From positions 868,001 to 932,000 of the forward strand of contig NZ_CP014754.1 of the NCBI RefSeq assembly GCF_001447155.2: DNA of 64,000 bases, given 5' to 3'. The notes beneath the pieces were generated by a model. The model saw nothing but the letters and a program-made list of their open reading frames with translations. It had not been told where the DNA came from and did no database searches. The stretch's first letter is position 1. Each line of letters opens with the position of its first letter. A program made the position numbers and the translations under genes. Of this stretch, positions 27,958-36,651 are shown piece by piece. This DNA comes from Marinobacter sp. LQ44. Lineage in GTDB: Bacteria > Pseudomonadota > Gammaproteobacteria > Pseudomonadales > Oleiphilaceae.

Positions 27958-28191
27958 ATGCATCTTGACGAGCTTATCAGCATGGTCAGACGTTTGCCGC
28001 CGGCGAGACAACAGGAAGTCATCGATTTTGCGGCCTTTCTCGAACAGCGATACGCCGCCAAGAACAATCAGCAACAAACCGACTGGCCTGAGGAAGACTT
28101 CAAGGCCATGAGTGCTGAGCAAGCCATGCGAGGCATCGAGGATGAGCCAGAGCTCTATTCAGATAAAGATATTCAGGAGCATTGGCAGTGA
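27958..28191 (+). CDS. DUF2281-type antitoxin
   Basis: A 77-residue acidic protein. LDELISMVRRLPPARQQEVIDFAAFLEQRY matches the DUF2281 helical core found in antitoxins. It overlaps the next gene by GTGA, and pairing with a MazF-like protein supports an antitoxin role. Confidence 0.8.
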   Translation: MHLDELISMVRRLPPARQQEVIDFAAFLEQRYAAKNNQQQTDWPEEDFKAMSAEQAMRGIEDEPELYSDKDIQEHWQ

Positions 28192-28535
28192 AGCAGGCTG
28201 GTGATATCGCTTTGATGCCATTCCCATTCACTAACCTGGCCAACGCCAAAAAACGGCCTGTCCTGCTGTTACGAAAGCTGGATAACAGTCACGACGACTG
28301 GTTAGTTTGCATGATCTCCTCCCAGTTACATCAGTTCAATCCAGATCTCGACTGGAAACTCGACAGTACCCACCCAGAGTTCGTTGAGTCTGGCCTGAAG
28401 ACCTCCAGTGTCTTCCGATTGTCAAGAGTAGCAGTACTCGATGGATCACTATTGCTGGGCAAACTTGGCGCTCTACCCGACACCAGACTGCAAAACCTCA
28501 AGCGCCGCTTGGCAGCCTGGATCACAGAATCCTGA
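28188..28535 (+). CDS. MazF/PemK-family toxin
   Basis: About 115 residues. KQAGDIALMPFPFTNLANAKKRPVLLL is the PemK/MazF opening; SVFRLSRVAVLDGSLLLGKLGAL holds the later conserved strand. This family consists of mRNA interferases. The start is placed at GTG 28188, which overlaps the antitoxin stop; TTG at 28182 is the alternative. Confidence 0.85.
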   Translation: MKQAGDIALMPFPFTNLANAKKRPVLLLRKLDNSHDDWLVCMISSQLHQFNPDLDWKLDSTHPEFVESGLKTSSVFRLSRVAVLDGSLLLGKLGALPDTRLQNLKRRLAAWITES

Positions 28536-28543
28536 ATGACAAT

Positions 28544-28560
28544 TTGGGGTCAGTCCCCAA
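28544..28560. repeat. Half E element
   Basis: TTGGGGTCAGTCCCCAA, one arm only. The stop codon of the minus-strand neighbour (28550-28552) lies inside it. Confidence 0.85.
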
Positions 28561-29962
28561 CTCCAGCCTTAGCAAACACCCCCTCAAACAAAGCCGTTCT
28601 CCGAAGCCGTTGCCCAGCCTCCTCGCGGAACAGCACTCGCTCCGGGTTCAGCTCAATCAACCCCAACAGCCGGAACAGGCGGATTACCCTGGAATCGAGC
28701 GCCCAGCGGGTTTGTTGTTCTTCGCTGGCATACGGCCGTGAGTGCGCCGAAAGAGGCAATTGCGGGAAGGCTGCCAGCATATCGTTTATGCAGCCATCAA
28801 CCGGCAACCAGACGCCGCCTTTCTCTGCCAGTAACCACAGGAAGAAAGGACCGACGGTTTGTATATCGTCCAGCCCGTCGTAGTGGTCCATCCAGGCCCA
28901 GTTAAATTCGGAGAACGTGGCGGCCAGCATGTCCTGGTACAGGGTTAACCAGCCTTTTGTGTGGATGCGTTTGGCGGCAGACTTCTTCAGCAGCAGCCGG
29001 CCCTTTTCCTTTCGGGTGTAGCCGGCCAACTCCAGGAGCACACGGGTGAGCTGCACGCCAAGAATGTCTTCCTCGGAACGCACAGAACCGTATCCGGCAA
29101 ACGGCACCACAACCTCCTCGCCGGCGGCCTCTATCATGGCCTTCACCTGCTTGAGCGGCAGGTTACCTTTGCCGGTCAGGCGAATGCCCTTCTCGCCCAG
29201 CTCGTTAACCAGTGCCTTTGCCATTTGCAGGATAGGTGCGGTATCCAGTTCCTGGTCAACCGTTTTTGCATTGGTCAGCGGCTTGAACACAGACGGGCAA
29301 TGCAGCGGGCTTAGCAGCAGTTCATGCATCTGGCTGGGGCTCAGGCCATGGAAATCAGCAGGCGGCAGCGCATCAACGTCGCTCTCCGCAAACAGGGCAT
29401 CCCGCTCTGGAAGCAGCTGATTGATCTCCTCCAGCTTCACAAACTCGGGATCAAACTCCCCGCCCCACCACTCCTTCACACCCTCGTGTTCCGGGTGCGC
29501 GGGGTCATGCATCGCATCCACAAACTCATAGTAGCCATGCACCCCACCCACATCCTCCGGCGGGCACTGGCGTGCGGCTTTTATACAACGGGGCAAGTGC
29601 CCTTCATCGCCTGCAGGCAGAATCTTCTCCAGCTTTACCTGGTGTTCCCAACTGTCGCCAAAATCATACTCATATTTGATGGCCTGGCCTTCCCGCGTCA
29701 GAACACTGCCCACCCGCAAGCGGGTTTCATCCCGAAACCCCATCATGTCATCTTCATCCTCCGCCGGGTCGCCAATCAGCCTGCCATCCGCCGCCTGAAA
29801 CAAATGCAGATGCGACGCCCGCCACCCCATGGCAATCTGAATTATCCGGTGTAAATCCTGAAACGTCGCCTGCGGCGAAATCAGCAAGCGCCGCCAGATA
29901 GGCGGCCTGATGCCAGAAAGCGTGACCCTTACCTGATAAACACCCATACCCTGCGCACTCAT
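28550..29962 (-). CDS. Plasmid pRiA4b ORF-3-like protein
   Basis: A 470-residue protein. The N-terminal ~190 residues match the pRiA4b ORF-3 family: VYQVRVTLSGIRPPIWRRLLISPQATFQDLHRIIQIAMGW, then YDFGDSWEHQVKLEKI and CPPEDVGG. The function of the family is unknown. The C-terminal ~270 residues are helical and specific to a subfamily; no catalytic motif is seen. The start at 29962 is set by AGGAG seven bases upstream; only this site separates the gene from E6. The C-terminus (GVGD) and stop fall inside a half E element. Confidence 0.8.
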   Translation of the reverse strand: MSAQGMGVYQVRVTLSGIRPPIWRRLLISPQATFQDLHRIIQIAMGWRASHLHLFQAADGRLIGDPAEDEDDMMGFRDETRLRVGSVLTREGQAIKYEYDFGDSWEHQVKLEKILPAGDEGHLPRCIKAARQCPPEDVGGVHGYYEFVDAMHDPAHPEHEGVKEWWGGEFDPEFVKLEEINQLLPERDALFAESDVDALPPADFHGLSPSQMHELLLSPLHCPSVFKPLTNAKTVDQELDTAPILQMAKALVNELGEKGIRLTGKGNLPLKQVKAMIEAAGEEVVVPFAGYGSVRSEEDILGVQLTRVLLELAGYTRKEKGRLLLKKSAAKRIHTKGWLTLYQDMLAATFSEFNWAWMDHYDGLDDIQTVGPFFLWLLAEKGGVWLPVDGCINDMLAAFPQLPLSAHSRPYASEEQQTRWALDSRVIRLFRLLGLIELNPERVLFREEAGQRLRRTALFEGVFAKAGVGD

Positions 29963-29976
29963 AACCGCTCCTATTT

Positions 29977-30033
29977 TTGGGGTCAGACCCCAAGACATTT
30001 CGAGTCTGCAAATGTATTGGGGTCTGACCCCAA
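29977..30033. repeat. E element 6 (nested palindrome, 57 bp)
   Basis: Loop cgagtctg. It lies 15 bp before the pRiA4b-like start and 12 bp before the right copy of the 220-bp duplication. Confidence 0.95.
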
Positions 30034-30044
30034 ATTCAAACACC

Positions 30045-30264
30045 AAACTGGCACACCTTTCGCAACACCTCCCTCAAAGCACGGCAAACCGTCAAAAAAC
30101 TGCAGACCTTTGCCGCATCGAATCATGGCTGGTAACGAGGTGTTCCATGCACGTACAACATCACAACGCTCATCTTCCCCGCTCGGTTCAGGCCCAGGCG
30201 GCGCGGTTGGTTTTGCAGGCGAACCTGGCGTATGGGGAGTCCAACAGTAACGGGCTTTCCTATG
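30045..30264 (+). repeat. Direct duplication, right (uninterrupted) copy, 220 bp
   Basis: Matches 24401-24456 plus 26923-27080 without a mismatch; only TGCAGA (30101-30106) is extra. It contains the sigma-54 promoter, the leader and the first 39 codons of the TPR gene. Confidence 0.95.
30049..30064 (+). promoter_or_regulatory. Sigma-54 promoter of the TPR gene
   Basis: TGGCACACCTTTCGCA with GG-N10-GC spacing, 83 bp before the ATG at 30147. It matches the flagellin B promoter closely, implying control by RpoN and a flagellar activator. Confidence 0.8.
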
Positions 30265-32150
30265 TGCAGCGGCTGAAGGCGCGGTTTGAATGCCGGGAGT
30301 ATCTGGACCAGGCGCTGGCGCTGGAGCCGGAAAACGCGGCGGCCCTTGGACTGCTGGGCCGGGTGGAGATGGATGATGGCCAGCTGGAGAAAGCCCATGC
30401 GCTGTTCAATGCCAGCCTGAACAGCCAGCCTGGGCAAGCGCAGCAGTACTGCAACCTGGGTTATTGGGCGCTAAAGAGCGAACGGCCGGCTCTGGCGGAG
30501 GAATACTTCCTGCGGGCACTGGAATGCGACCGGCAATCCGCCGCCGCTTTCTGCGGTGTCGCCCACGCCAAGCGCTTGCAAGGGCAATTCGATGTGGCCT
30601 ACCTGCATTACCGCAAGTTGCTGCAAACCGGCTCCCAGTGGGATTCAGTGTATTCCGGCATGCTTACCTGCGCACAGCACCTGCAGATTCACAAGGCAGA
30701 CACCGACCTGGCGCAGGATGCCATCGCCCTGCTCCGCAAAGACGGGCTGCCGCACCAGGAAATCGGCCGGTTTGTCGGCGCCATCATCCAGCAGCAGTAC
30801 GATCTGGATAACCCGAATGCCGGAGTCTTCCTGGATGCTGCCGCTGAAGACGAACTGCTGATTCTGGCCCTTCAGAAAACCCTGATGCCCAACGCCGCCG
30901 CGGAAGAACTGGTGGTGATGCTGCGCCGGGCGATCATGGCGGAAGTGGCGCAAACCGCCAGCCTGCGGGATGAGCTGCAGCCCCTGTGCCTGGCCATGGC
31001 CGAATACGCAGACCGCACCGGTTACGCCCTGGCCGCCGAAGACGATGAAGAGCGCCTGGCGGCCACGATCAACGACAGCATTGTGGCCCAATTCGCCGTG
31101 CGCGAACCGCAAGAGGCCCTGATTGGCTCGCTGATGATCAGCGCTATGTATGGTGCCCTGTTCCATCAAAGCTTTGCCATGCATTTGGGGCAATGGAGCC
31201 TGGTGGACTGGCCCCTGGCCATGCAGCCGATGATGGCCGCCAGCTACTACAGCCGCGCTGAGGAAGAAGCCATCAAACAGAATTTTGACGAGAAGGCGGA
31301 AGAACTCTGCCTGGCCAAAACCGACGTGCCGCAAGCCTGGCCGGCATGGAGCCAACTAGCCTACCGCACCGAAACCAGCCTGAAAGCCGTGATGGCCCAG
31401 GAACTTGGGCTAAATACTGATAACCTGCCCGCTACCCTGCGCATTCTGGTGTGCGGCGCCCAGTCCGGCCAGCGCGCCATGGAACTGGCGCAGTACCTGG
31501 ACGATGTAGAAGTGATCGCGGTGGACGAATCCCTGGCCAACATCGCCAAGGCCACCCGCATGGCCCAAAGCCTGAACATGGACAACATCGTGTTCTGGCC
31601 CTGGTCCATCGCCCAGCGCTTCGTGGCAGATGGCCATCAGGTCCATTGGGTGGAAGTAGGCCGCCTGCCTTCACCGGCCATGACCGAACTCTCCCTGGCA
31701 GCGCTCATCAACAGCGCTTCCATTGCCGGTGCCGTGGTGCACATGCACACCAGCATCGCCGAGCAAACCGCCGGCGACAAACAGATCCGCCGACTCATTG
31801 CGGAACACCAACTGCAACCCACCCGCACCAGCCTGCGCCAGCTACGCCGTATGGTACTGGCGAACAAACAAGACGCAGTGTGGGCCAACCTGCTGAAAGA
31901 CGACGACTTCTACAGCCTCGGCGGCTGCCGCGACCGCTGGTTCCGCCCACAAAACGCCGCCCAGCTCAAAGAACTGCTGGCGCTCGTGAGCAACGAAGTG
32001 GAATGGAAACTGGTCAAAGCTCGCGACGAAGACGGCCACAGCCTGGCCACAGCCCCGGTACAACGCCAAATACAGGCGGAAGCTCTGGGCAGCGAAGTGC
32101 AAAGCCTCATGGGCCAGAACCTCAGCGTCTACTTCCAACGCCGCAGATAA
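30147..32150 (+). CDS. TPR protein with C-terminal methyltransferase-like domain, flagellar regulon
   Basis: A 667-residue protein. Residues of about 20-200 are tetratricopeptide repeats (ALALEPENAAALGLLGRVEMDDGQ; ALLNASLNSQPGQAQQYCNLGYWALKS type units). The middle is helical. From about residue 425, LRILVCGAQSGQRAMELAQYL followed by VEVIAVDES is a Rossmann opening like SAM-dependent methyltransferases. The start at 30147 follows the sigma-54 promoter; the open frame from 30012 begins in repeat sequence. A flagellar role, for example modification of flagellin or its glycan, is inferred from the promoter and from the ancestral position next to maf. A bacterial homologue of known function was not recognised. 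Confidence 0.72.
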   Translation: MHVQHHNAHLPRSVQAQAARLVLQANLAYGESNSNGLSYVQRLKARFECREYLDQALALEPENAAALGLLGRVEMDDGQLEKAHALFNASLNSQPGQAQQYCNLGYWALKSERPALAEEYFLRALECDRQSAAAFCGVAHAKRLQGQFDVAYLHYRKLLQTGSQWDSVYSGMLTCAQHLQIHKADTDLAQDAIALLRKDGLPHQEIGRFVGAIIQQQYDLDNPNAGVFLDAAAEDELLILALQKTLMPNAAAEELVVMLRRAIMAEVAQTASLRDELQPLCLAMAEYADRTGYALAAEDDEERLAATINDSIVAQFAVREPQEALIGSLMISAMYGALFHQSFAMHLGQWSLVDWPLAMQPMMAASYYSRAEEEAIKQNFDEKAEELCLAKTDVPQAWPAWSQLAYRTETSLKAVMAQELGLNTDNLPATLRILVCGAQSGQRAMELAQYLDDVEVIAVDESLANIAKATRMAQSLNMDNIVFWPWSIAQRFVADGHQVHWVEVGRLPSPAMTELSLAALINSASIAGAVVHMHTSIAEQTAGDKQIRRLIAEHQLQPTRTSLRQLRRMVLANKQDAVWANLLKDDDFYSLGGCRDRWFRPQNAAQLKELLALVSNEVEWKLVKARDEDGHSLATAPVQRQIQAEALGSEVQSLMGQNLSVYFQRRR

Positions 32151-32153
32151 ACG

Positions 32154-32210
32154 TTGGGGTCAGACCCCCGGACATTTGGCCGCATCAAATGTCTTGGGGT
32201 CTGACCCCAA
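32154..32210. repeat. E element 7 (identical to E8)
   Basis: Loop ggccgca. It lies 3 bp after the TPR stop and 2 bp before the stop codon of the convergent toxin gene. Confidence 0.95.
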
Positions 32211-32212
32211 TT

Positions 32213-32542
32213 TCAACGCTGCAGGATTGCAATCACTCGATCAACCAGTCGGCCCGTAGCCTCATTACTCAGGCAGGCAACTTCTTTGAGCAGAATAGAT
32301 TCGTTGGCGGTGAACAACTTACCGGGCCGGGCAAAGCTCTGGCGATGGAGGGTACCTCTGGAAAACGAACTGTCGGCTATTTCGAAGGCCTCATTGTCAT
32401 AAGGCTTGCTTGTCACCTGGCACAAAATGTAATCACCTTTTCCGGCGCCCGCCAAAACCACGGCTGGTCGCAACTTCTGGCTGCTGAGATCCGAGAAGGG
32501 AAACCGAATCAGAACTACACTTCCTTTTTTAAATGCTCCCAC
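32213..32542 (-). CDS. MazF/PemK-family toxin
   Basis: A 109-residue PemK-like protein: KKGSVVLIRFPFSDLSSQKLRPAVVL opening, then DYILCQVTSKPY and GKLFTANESILLKEVACLS. A likely mRNA interferase. It overlaps the upstream antitoxin by 28 bp, which implies coupled translation. The pair is enclosed by identical copies E7 and E8. Confidence 0.87.
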   Translation of the reverse strand: MGAFKKGSVVLIRFPFSDLSSQKLRPAVVLAGAGKGDYILCQVTSKPYDNEAFEIADSSFSRGTLHRQSFARPGKLFTANESILLKEVACLSNEATGRLVDRVIAILQR

Positions 32543-32730
32543 GCTTTTTCTTCATCATCCTTGAGCCAATCCTCCGCCAGCGCTGATTCTGCAGCAGCCA
32601 GCACCTCATCCTGAGGATCCACCTCATCCAGCAAGGTAATCAAAACCCGGCGGGCACCCTTGATAGAGACCTTCTCCAACCACTCAATATGGCCCTTCTC
32701 ATTTATAACCGCTTCAACTGTATGCAACAC
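32515..32730 (-). CDS. Antitoxin partner of the MazF-like toxin
   Basis: About 71 residues starting VLHTVEAVINEKGHIEWLEKV. The GTG start at 32730 is preferred because AAGGAGG lies six bases before it; the open frame reaches 32763. The beta-rich N-terminus followed by an acidic helical C-terminus (LAEDWLKDDEEKAWEHLKKE) fits a type II antitoxin with a toxin-wrapping tail. Confidence 0.8.
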   Translation of the reverse strand: MLHTVEAVINEKGHIEWLEKVSIKGARRVLITLLDEVDPQDEVLAAAESALAEDWLKDDEEKAWEHLKKEV

Positions 32731-32802
32731 CTTAAGCCTCCTTATTGGACGGCGTTTGCTCAATTATAACCCAATTCAGCAACAATCCCGGATTCCTCGA
32801 AT

Positions 32803-32859
32803 TTGGGGTCAGACCCCCGGACATTTGGCCGCATCAAATGTCTTGGGGTCTGACCCCAA
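32803..32859. repeat. E element 8 (identical to E7)
   Basis: A 57-bp direct repeat of E7 with the same loop. It lies 2 bp beyond the sbcB stop codon. Confidence 0.95.
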
Positions 32860-32861
32860 TT

Positions 32862-34310
32862 TTACATGTAGGGGATGAGGGATTCGCCGTAGAGGTGGAG
32901 GTCTTCCAGGATCTGCTGCTTCTGGGGGGTGAGTTCCGGGTCGGCGGCGAGTTTTTGCAGGATGCGGCCGTACTCTTCGAGGGAGCGCCAGCCTTTCTTG
33001 GGATGCATCAGGCGTTGGCTGCGAAATTCTTCCCAGCGTTCCATGTCTTCGCCGCTCAGGGTGCCCGGGTAATTGCGGGCGCGGTAGCGGAATAGCATGT
33101 CTGGCAGGCGTGCGTCTTCGAAGCTCACGTCTTGCTCGCCCAGGGTATCTGCCGGCTGGGTTAACAGCCAGTTCAGTTTCTCCCGATCGGTTTTGCTGAT
33201 GAAGCCACCGGCGTAGAGTTGTTCGTCCGGGTCGGTCAGGTCGCTGCCGGCGAAATCCTGCTCGAAGGCTTGAGCGATGCGGCCTGGCAGGTCTGGCGCT
33301 TGCCGCAGTTTGGCCAGGTTGGCGCGCAGCACGTCGCCATCCAGCTCCAGTTCCGCCAGCCGTTCCGGCGACAGGGTTGACAGCATGTTGGCCGGGGCCA
33401 GCACCGGGCACTTGTTCAATTGCACACCTTTCAAGGGGAAGCGGCTAACGCCCTCACCCAGCTCTGCCTGTGACGTAAATACCCGCTCACGAATCTGCTC
33501 CACGGTGGCGTTGATCAGTTCAGTGGGGTCTTCCCGCAGGTCGTACACAATCACCTGGTTCTTGTTGCTCAGACTTTCCGCCACCGGCGCCACCAGGGCG
33601 CAGCACCCACGGGTGGCCGGGTACTTGGCAGAAATATGGAACACCGGTTTCATGGCGGCGGTGTCCAGCATTTGCCGGGCGGAGTGCTTGTCTTTGTTGT
33701 TCAGCACAAACTCAAACAGCTTGGGCTGCTTCTCTTTGATCAGCTTGGCCACGGCGATGGTGGCCAGCACGTCAGACATAGCATCGTGGGCTGCCTCGTG
33801 GGCAATGCCGTTAGCCACCGTCAATTCTTCCAGCTTGAAGCTGGGGCTGCCGTCTTCTTTCTTCGGCCAATTGATGCCTTCCGGGCGCAGGGCGTAGGTC
33901 AGGCGCACCATGTCGATGATGTCCCAACGGGAGTTGCCGTTCTGCCATTCCCGGGCGTAAGGATCACGCAGGTTTCGGTACAGGGTGTGGCGGGTGACTT
34001 CGTCATCAAAACGCAGGCTGTTGTAGCCCACGGCGCAGGTGCCGGGCTGGCTGAAGGCTTCGTTGATCTGGGCGATGAATTCCGCTTCCGGAAAGCCGTC
34101 TTCCAGCGCTTTCTGCGGAGTAATACCAGTAATCAAACAGGCTTCCGGGGAAGGCAGGTAATCGTCTGTCGGCTTGCAGAAGATCACCAACGGATCTTCG
34201 ATCACGTTCAGATCGGCATCGGTGCGAACGCCGGCGAACTGAGAGGGGCGGTCATGAACCGGGTCCACACCGAAGGTTTCGTAATCGTGCCAGTAGAAAG
34301 AACGGATCAA
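32862..34310 (-). CDS. sbcB: Exodeoxyribonuclease I
   Basis: A 482-residue DEDDh 3'-5' single-strand DNA exonuclease used in recombination and repair. WHDYETFGVDP holds the first Asp/Glu pair near residue 10. GYNSLRFDDEVTRH and HDAMSDVLATIAVAKLI supply the later acids. Length matches E. coli ExoI (475). It is a standard chromosomal gene whose 3' end touches E8. Confidence 0.96.
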   Translation of the reverse strand: MIRSFYWHDYETFGVDPVHDRPSQFAGVRTDADLNVIEDPLVIFCKPTDDYLPSPEACLITGITPQKALEDGFPEAEFIAQINEAFSQPGTCAVGYNSLRFDDEVTRHTLYRNLRDPYAREWQNGNSRWDIIDMVRLTYALRPEGINWPKKEDGSPSFKLEELTVANGIAHEAAHDAMSDVLATIAVAKLIKEKQPKLFEFVLNNKDKHSARQMLDTAAMKPVFHISAKYPATRGCCALVAPVAESLSNKNQVIVYDLREDPTELINATVEQIRERVFTSQAELGEGVSRFPLKGVQLNKCPVLAPANMLSTLSPERLAELELDGDVLRANLAKLRQAPDLPGRIAQAFEQDFAGSDLTDPDEQLYAGGFISKTDREKLNWLLTQPADTLGEQDVSFEDARLPDMLFRYRARNYPGTLSGEDMERWEEFRSQRLMHPKKGWRSLEEYGRILQKLAADPELTPQKQQILEDLHLYGESLIPYM

Positions 34311-34356
34311 GGGAGCACTCCTGCCAAACGGATCAATGGCAGGAGTCTACCAAAAT

Positions 34357-35250
34357 TCAAAACAACTTCGTCCCCATATCCACCTGATGGGTCCGCAACC
34401 GGTCTACACCCTCACCCGTTAACTGGCTCAAGTCCACTGTCATATTCGTCGGCAGGTTGATAAACACCCCCTTACCCACGCTGATGGTATTGGCGCCATC
34501 CAGGCTTTGCCAGTCAACATTCTCATCACGCTGGAACCCGATGAAAAAGCCATCGGTGAAGGCTACCTCGCCCTCTGCCGCACCTTCGTCACCCACAATG
34601 ATGGAACGCAGGTTGGTGAGCGGCGCGCAGTTCACGCCAGAAACACAAGACAAGGGCTCATCGCCATTGGGCACAATACCAATGTGGGATGCGCGGTAAT
34701 TCGTGGCTGTTTCACCGTCACCGGCAAACAATGCAGTATCGTAAATGGTGCCAGACTCTTCTTCCCGTACCTTCAGGCCGGGCATGGCGCCACTAAAGCT
34801 GGTGGTATGAGAAGACACCGAACCCCGCGCCTGCTGGAATCCCAAACGGAAGCCCGCCAGGCCCTGAGCATCTTCAGCCAGTTCGATATAAGGCCGCTGG
34901 GCCTCAAAGGGAATAACCTCACCTTCATTATAGGTTCGGCCATTGAATACTTCGCCGTCGGCACGGGCGATATGCCCTAGCGCCAGGTGGCTTGCTGAAA
35001 AATCGGTGCCGCCATCAATCTGGCCCACCTGAATATCATCCACATTGACTCGCGTTTCCACGTCCATACCCAGGGTCATCCGAGTGAAGTCATGGTTTTC
35101 GCCGGCAATGTTTTCTATTTGCATAAAGGCCTGCCCGGTCACCTCGCCCATTGCATCATCTGAAATGGGCTTAAGATCGGCCTGGGCAACGGGCGAAATA
35201 CCCAGGCAGAACGTGGCAAGGGCAGCGTATCCATACGCTTGCGTCTTCAT
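34357..35250 (-). CDS. Secreted protein with an N-terminal VTGQ motif
   Basis: A 297-residue protein with a signal peptide (MKTQAYGYAALATFCLGISPVAQA, cleavage after AQA). The mature start is LKPISDDAMGEVTGQAFMQIE. This resembles a short conserved motif seen after the signal peptide in a group of marine gammaproteobacterial secreted or outer-surface proteins of unknown function. The rest is beta-rich and acidic, with one CVSGVNC cysteine pair. No enzyme motif was recognised. Confidence 0.72.
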   Translation of the reverse strand: MKTQAYGYAALATFCLGISPVAQADLKPISDDAMGEVTGQAFMQIENIAGENHDFTRMTLGMDVETRVNVDDIQVGQIDGGTDFSASHLALGHIARADGEVFNGRTYNEGEVIPFEAQRPYIELAEDAQGLAGFRLGFQQARGSVSSHTTSFSGAMPGLKVREEESGTIYDTALFAGDGETATNYRASHIGIVPNGDEPLSCVSGVNCAPLTNLRSIIVGDEGAAEGEVAFTDGFFIGFQRDENVDWQSLDGANTISVGKGVFINLPTNMTVDLSQLTGEGVDRLRTHQVDMGTKLF

Positions 35251-35620
35251 ATTAGTGTCTCTGATTGTTTTTGTGAGTCAGTTTCCGACGCCGACTCATG
35301 CCGCCCGCTTATTTTGTTATTTCGGTGCTGGCATACGGTCATGTTATTCTATGTAACGTTTTGTGTCTTTTTGACCGTCACCAGACTATAACGGAGGCCC
35401 GCGCGTACATAGAGTGACCAAAATCACATTCACCCATTACGTAGATGTCATTTCCTCGTTAAGCATGATCGCCATCACAGGATTACACTTATCCTCACCT
35501 GCCCAAAGCACGGAAGAAACAATAACCAGCGCACCGGACATCAATGATGTAGCCTATAGATACACATCATCCGGCACTGCTATACTGAATCCCTCTACCC
35601 ATGGCACTGATCAACCACCG
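35251..35620. other. 370-bp intergenic region between divergent genes
   Basis: It must hold promoters for the secreted protein (leftwards) and the CheC-type regulator (rightwards). A TATACT at about 35580 could be a -10 box for the latter; no good -35 was seen. An upstream in-frame extension of the regulator from 35414 has no domain support. Somewhat AT-rich, nothing else recognised. Confidence 0.5.
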
Positions 35621-36649
35621 ATGTCTACCCAGATCCTGATTTGCGATGACTCCGCCCTCGCCCGCAAGCAAATGGCCCGGGCACTGCCTGCTGGCCTGGC
35701 GGATGACATCCGGTTCGCCACCAACGGCGAAGAGGCCCTGCAAATTCTTCGCGGCCACAAAGCCGAGCTTCTGTTTCTGGATCTCAACATGCCAGAGATG
35801 GACGGCTATCAGGTACTTGAGCATATCCGCAAGGAAGACCTCCCGGTCCTCACCATTGTGGTCTCCGGCGACATTCAGCCGGAGGCCCGGGAACGCGTTC
35901 GTAAACTGGGTGTCATCGACTTCATCAAAAAGCCCACAGACACCGGCCTTGTTACCAGGTTGCTCGAAGAGTACGGCTTCTACCGCCCCGGCAAATTGGA
36001 AACCGCAGCGCTGAAGGATTCCTCACTGCGCAGCACCGTCAGCAAAGCCCGGGAAATCTCCGTCAGCCTGAACGACTACCTGCAGGAGATTGCCAACGTG
36101 GCCATGGGCCGCTCGTCTGACCTCCTGGCCCGGCTACTCAGGGTGTTCGTAAAGCAGCCGATCCCGAAAGTGGCGTTTATCGCCAATTCCGAACTGCATA
36201 TGGCCATCTCCGCTGCCCAGCAAGGCGAAGCTTACTCCGCCGTGTGCCAGGGATTTACCGGCGCCGGTCTTGCGGGCGAGGCACTGCTGTTGTTCGAAGA
36301 CGCCAGCTTTCAGGAAATGGCGGAACTGCTGCATTACGATGTGGTCGAGGGCGAATCCGTTAACGTGGAAGTGTTGATGGACATGTCCAGCATCCTCTTC
36401 GGCGCCTTCCTGAACGGCATTGGCGATCAGCTGGATCTGAAACTTGGCCTGGGCCATCCCAGCGTTCTGGGCCAACATCGCCCCATCAACGAACTGCTGG
36501 AACACCACAGCAATCGGGAAGAACAACTTCTTTGTATTGAAATCAGCTACGCCATCGAAAACCGCGACATCCATTGCGATATGCTGATTCTGTTCACCGA
36601 AGACTCGGTGCCCTTCCTCGAAAAACGCCTCGAATACCTGGTGGATTGA
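35621..36649 (+). CDS. Response regulator with CheC/CheX-like domain
   Basis: A 342-residue protein. Residues 1-120 are a receiver domain (ILICDDSALARKQMARAL; phospho-Asp in LLFLDLNMPEMDGYQV; Lys in IDFIKKPTD). From about residue 145 comes a CheC-like phosphatase fold. It has one clear EIANVAMGRSSDLLARLL element, and a later VLMDMSSILFGAFLNGIGDQL replacing the second E-x3-N motif. CheC proteins dephosphorylate CheY-P, so this may be a self-limiting or cross-acting regulator. The start MSTQILICDDS at 35621 is chosen at the domain boundary. It is 2 bp from the cyclase gene, so both are made together. Confidence 0.82.
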   Translation: MSTQILICDDSALARKQMARALPAGLADDIRFATNGEEALQILRGHKAELLFLDLNMPEMDGYQVLEHIRKEDLPVLTIVVSGDIQPEARERVRKLGVIDFIKKPTDTGLVTRLLEEYGFYRPGKLETAALKDSSLRSTVSKAREISVSLNDYLQEIANVAMGRSSDLLARLLRVFVKQPIPKVAFIANSELHMAISAAQQGEAYSAVCQGFTGAGLAGEALLLFEDASFQEMAELLHYDVVEGESVNVEVLMDMSSILFGAFLNGIGDQLDLKLGLGHPSVLGQHRPINELLEHHSNREEQLLCIEISYAIENRDIHCDMLILFTEDSVPFLEKRLEYLVD

Positions 36650-36651
36650 CC

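Larger units (their letters stand above)
27081..30044. other. Inferred inserted block carrying two TA modules and the pRiA4b-like gene
   Basis: This 2964-bp segment lies between the two copies of the 220-bp duplication and has E-type repeat sequence at both ends (27083-27097; 29977-30033). It contains no recognisable transposase or integrase. It is read as a single insertion, or a duplication event, that split an ancestral maf/TPR gene pair. The repeats are seen; the history is inference. Confidence 0.5.

Noticed and set aside
31451..32614. 387-codon plus-strand frame overlapping the TPR gene and E7
   Set aside because: Out of frame with the TPR gene; Arg/Pro-rich translation typical of a shadow.
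35414..35620. N-terminal extension of the CheC-type regulator
   Set aside because: 69 residues with no domain match; the receiver begins right after the ATG at 35621.
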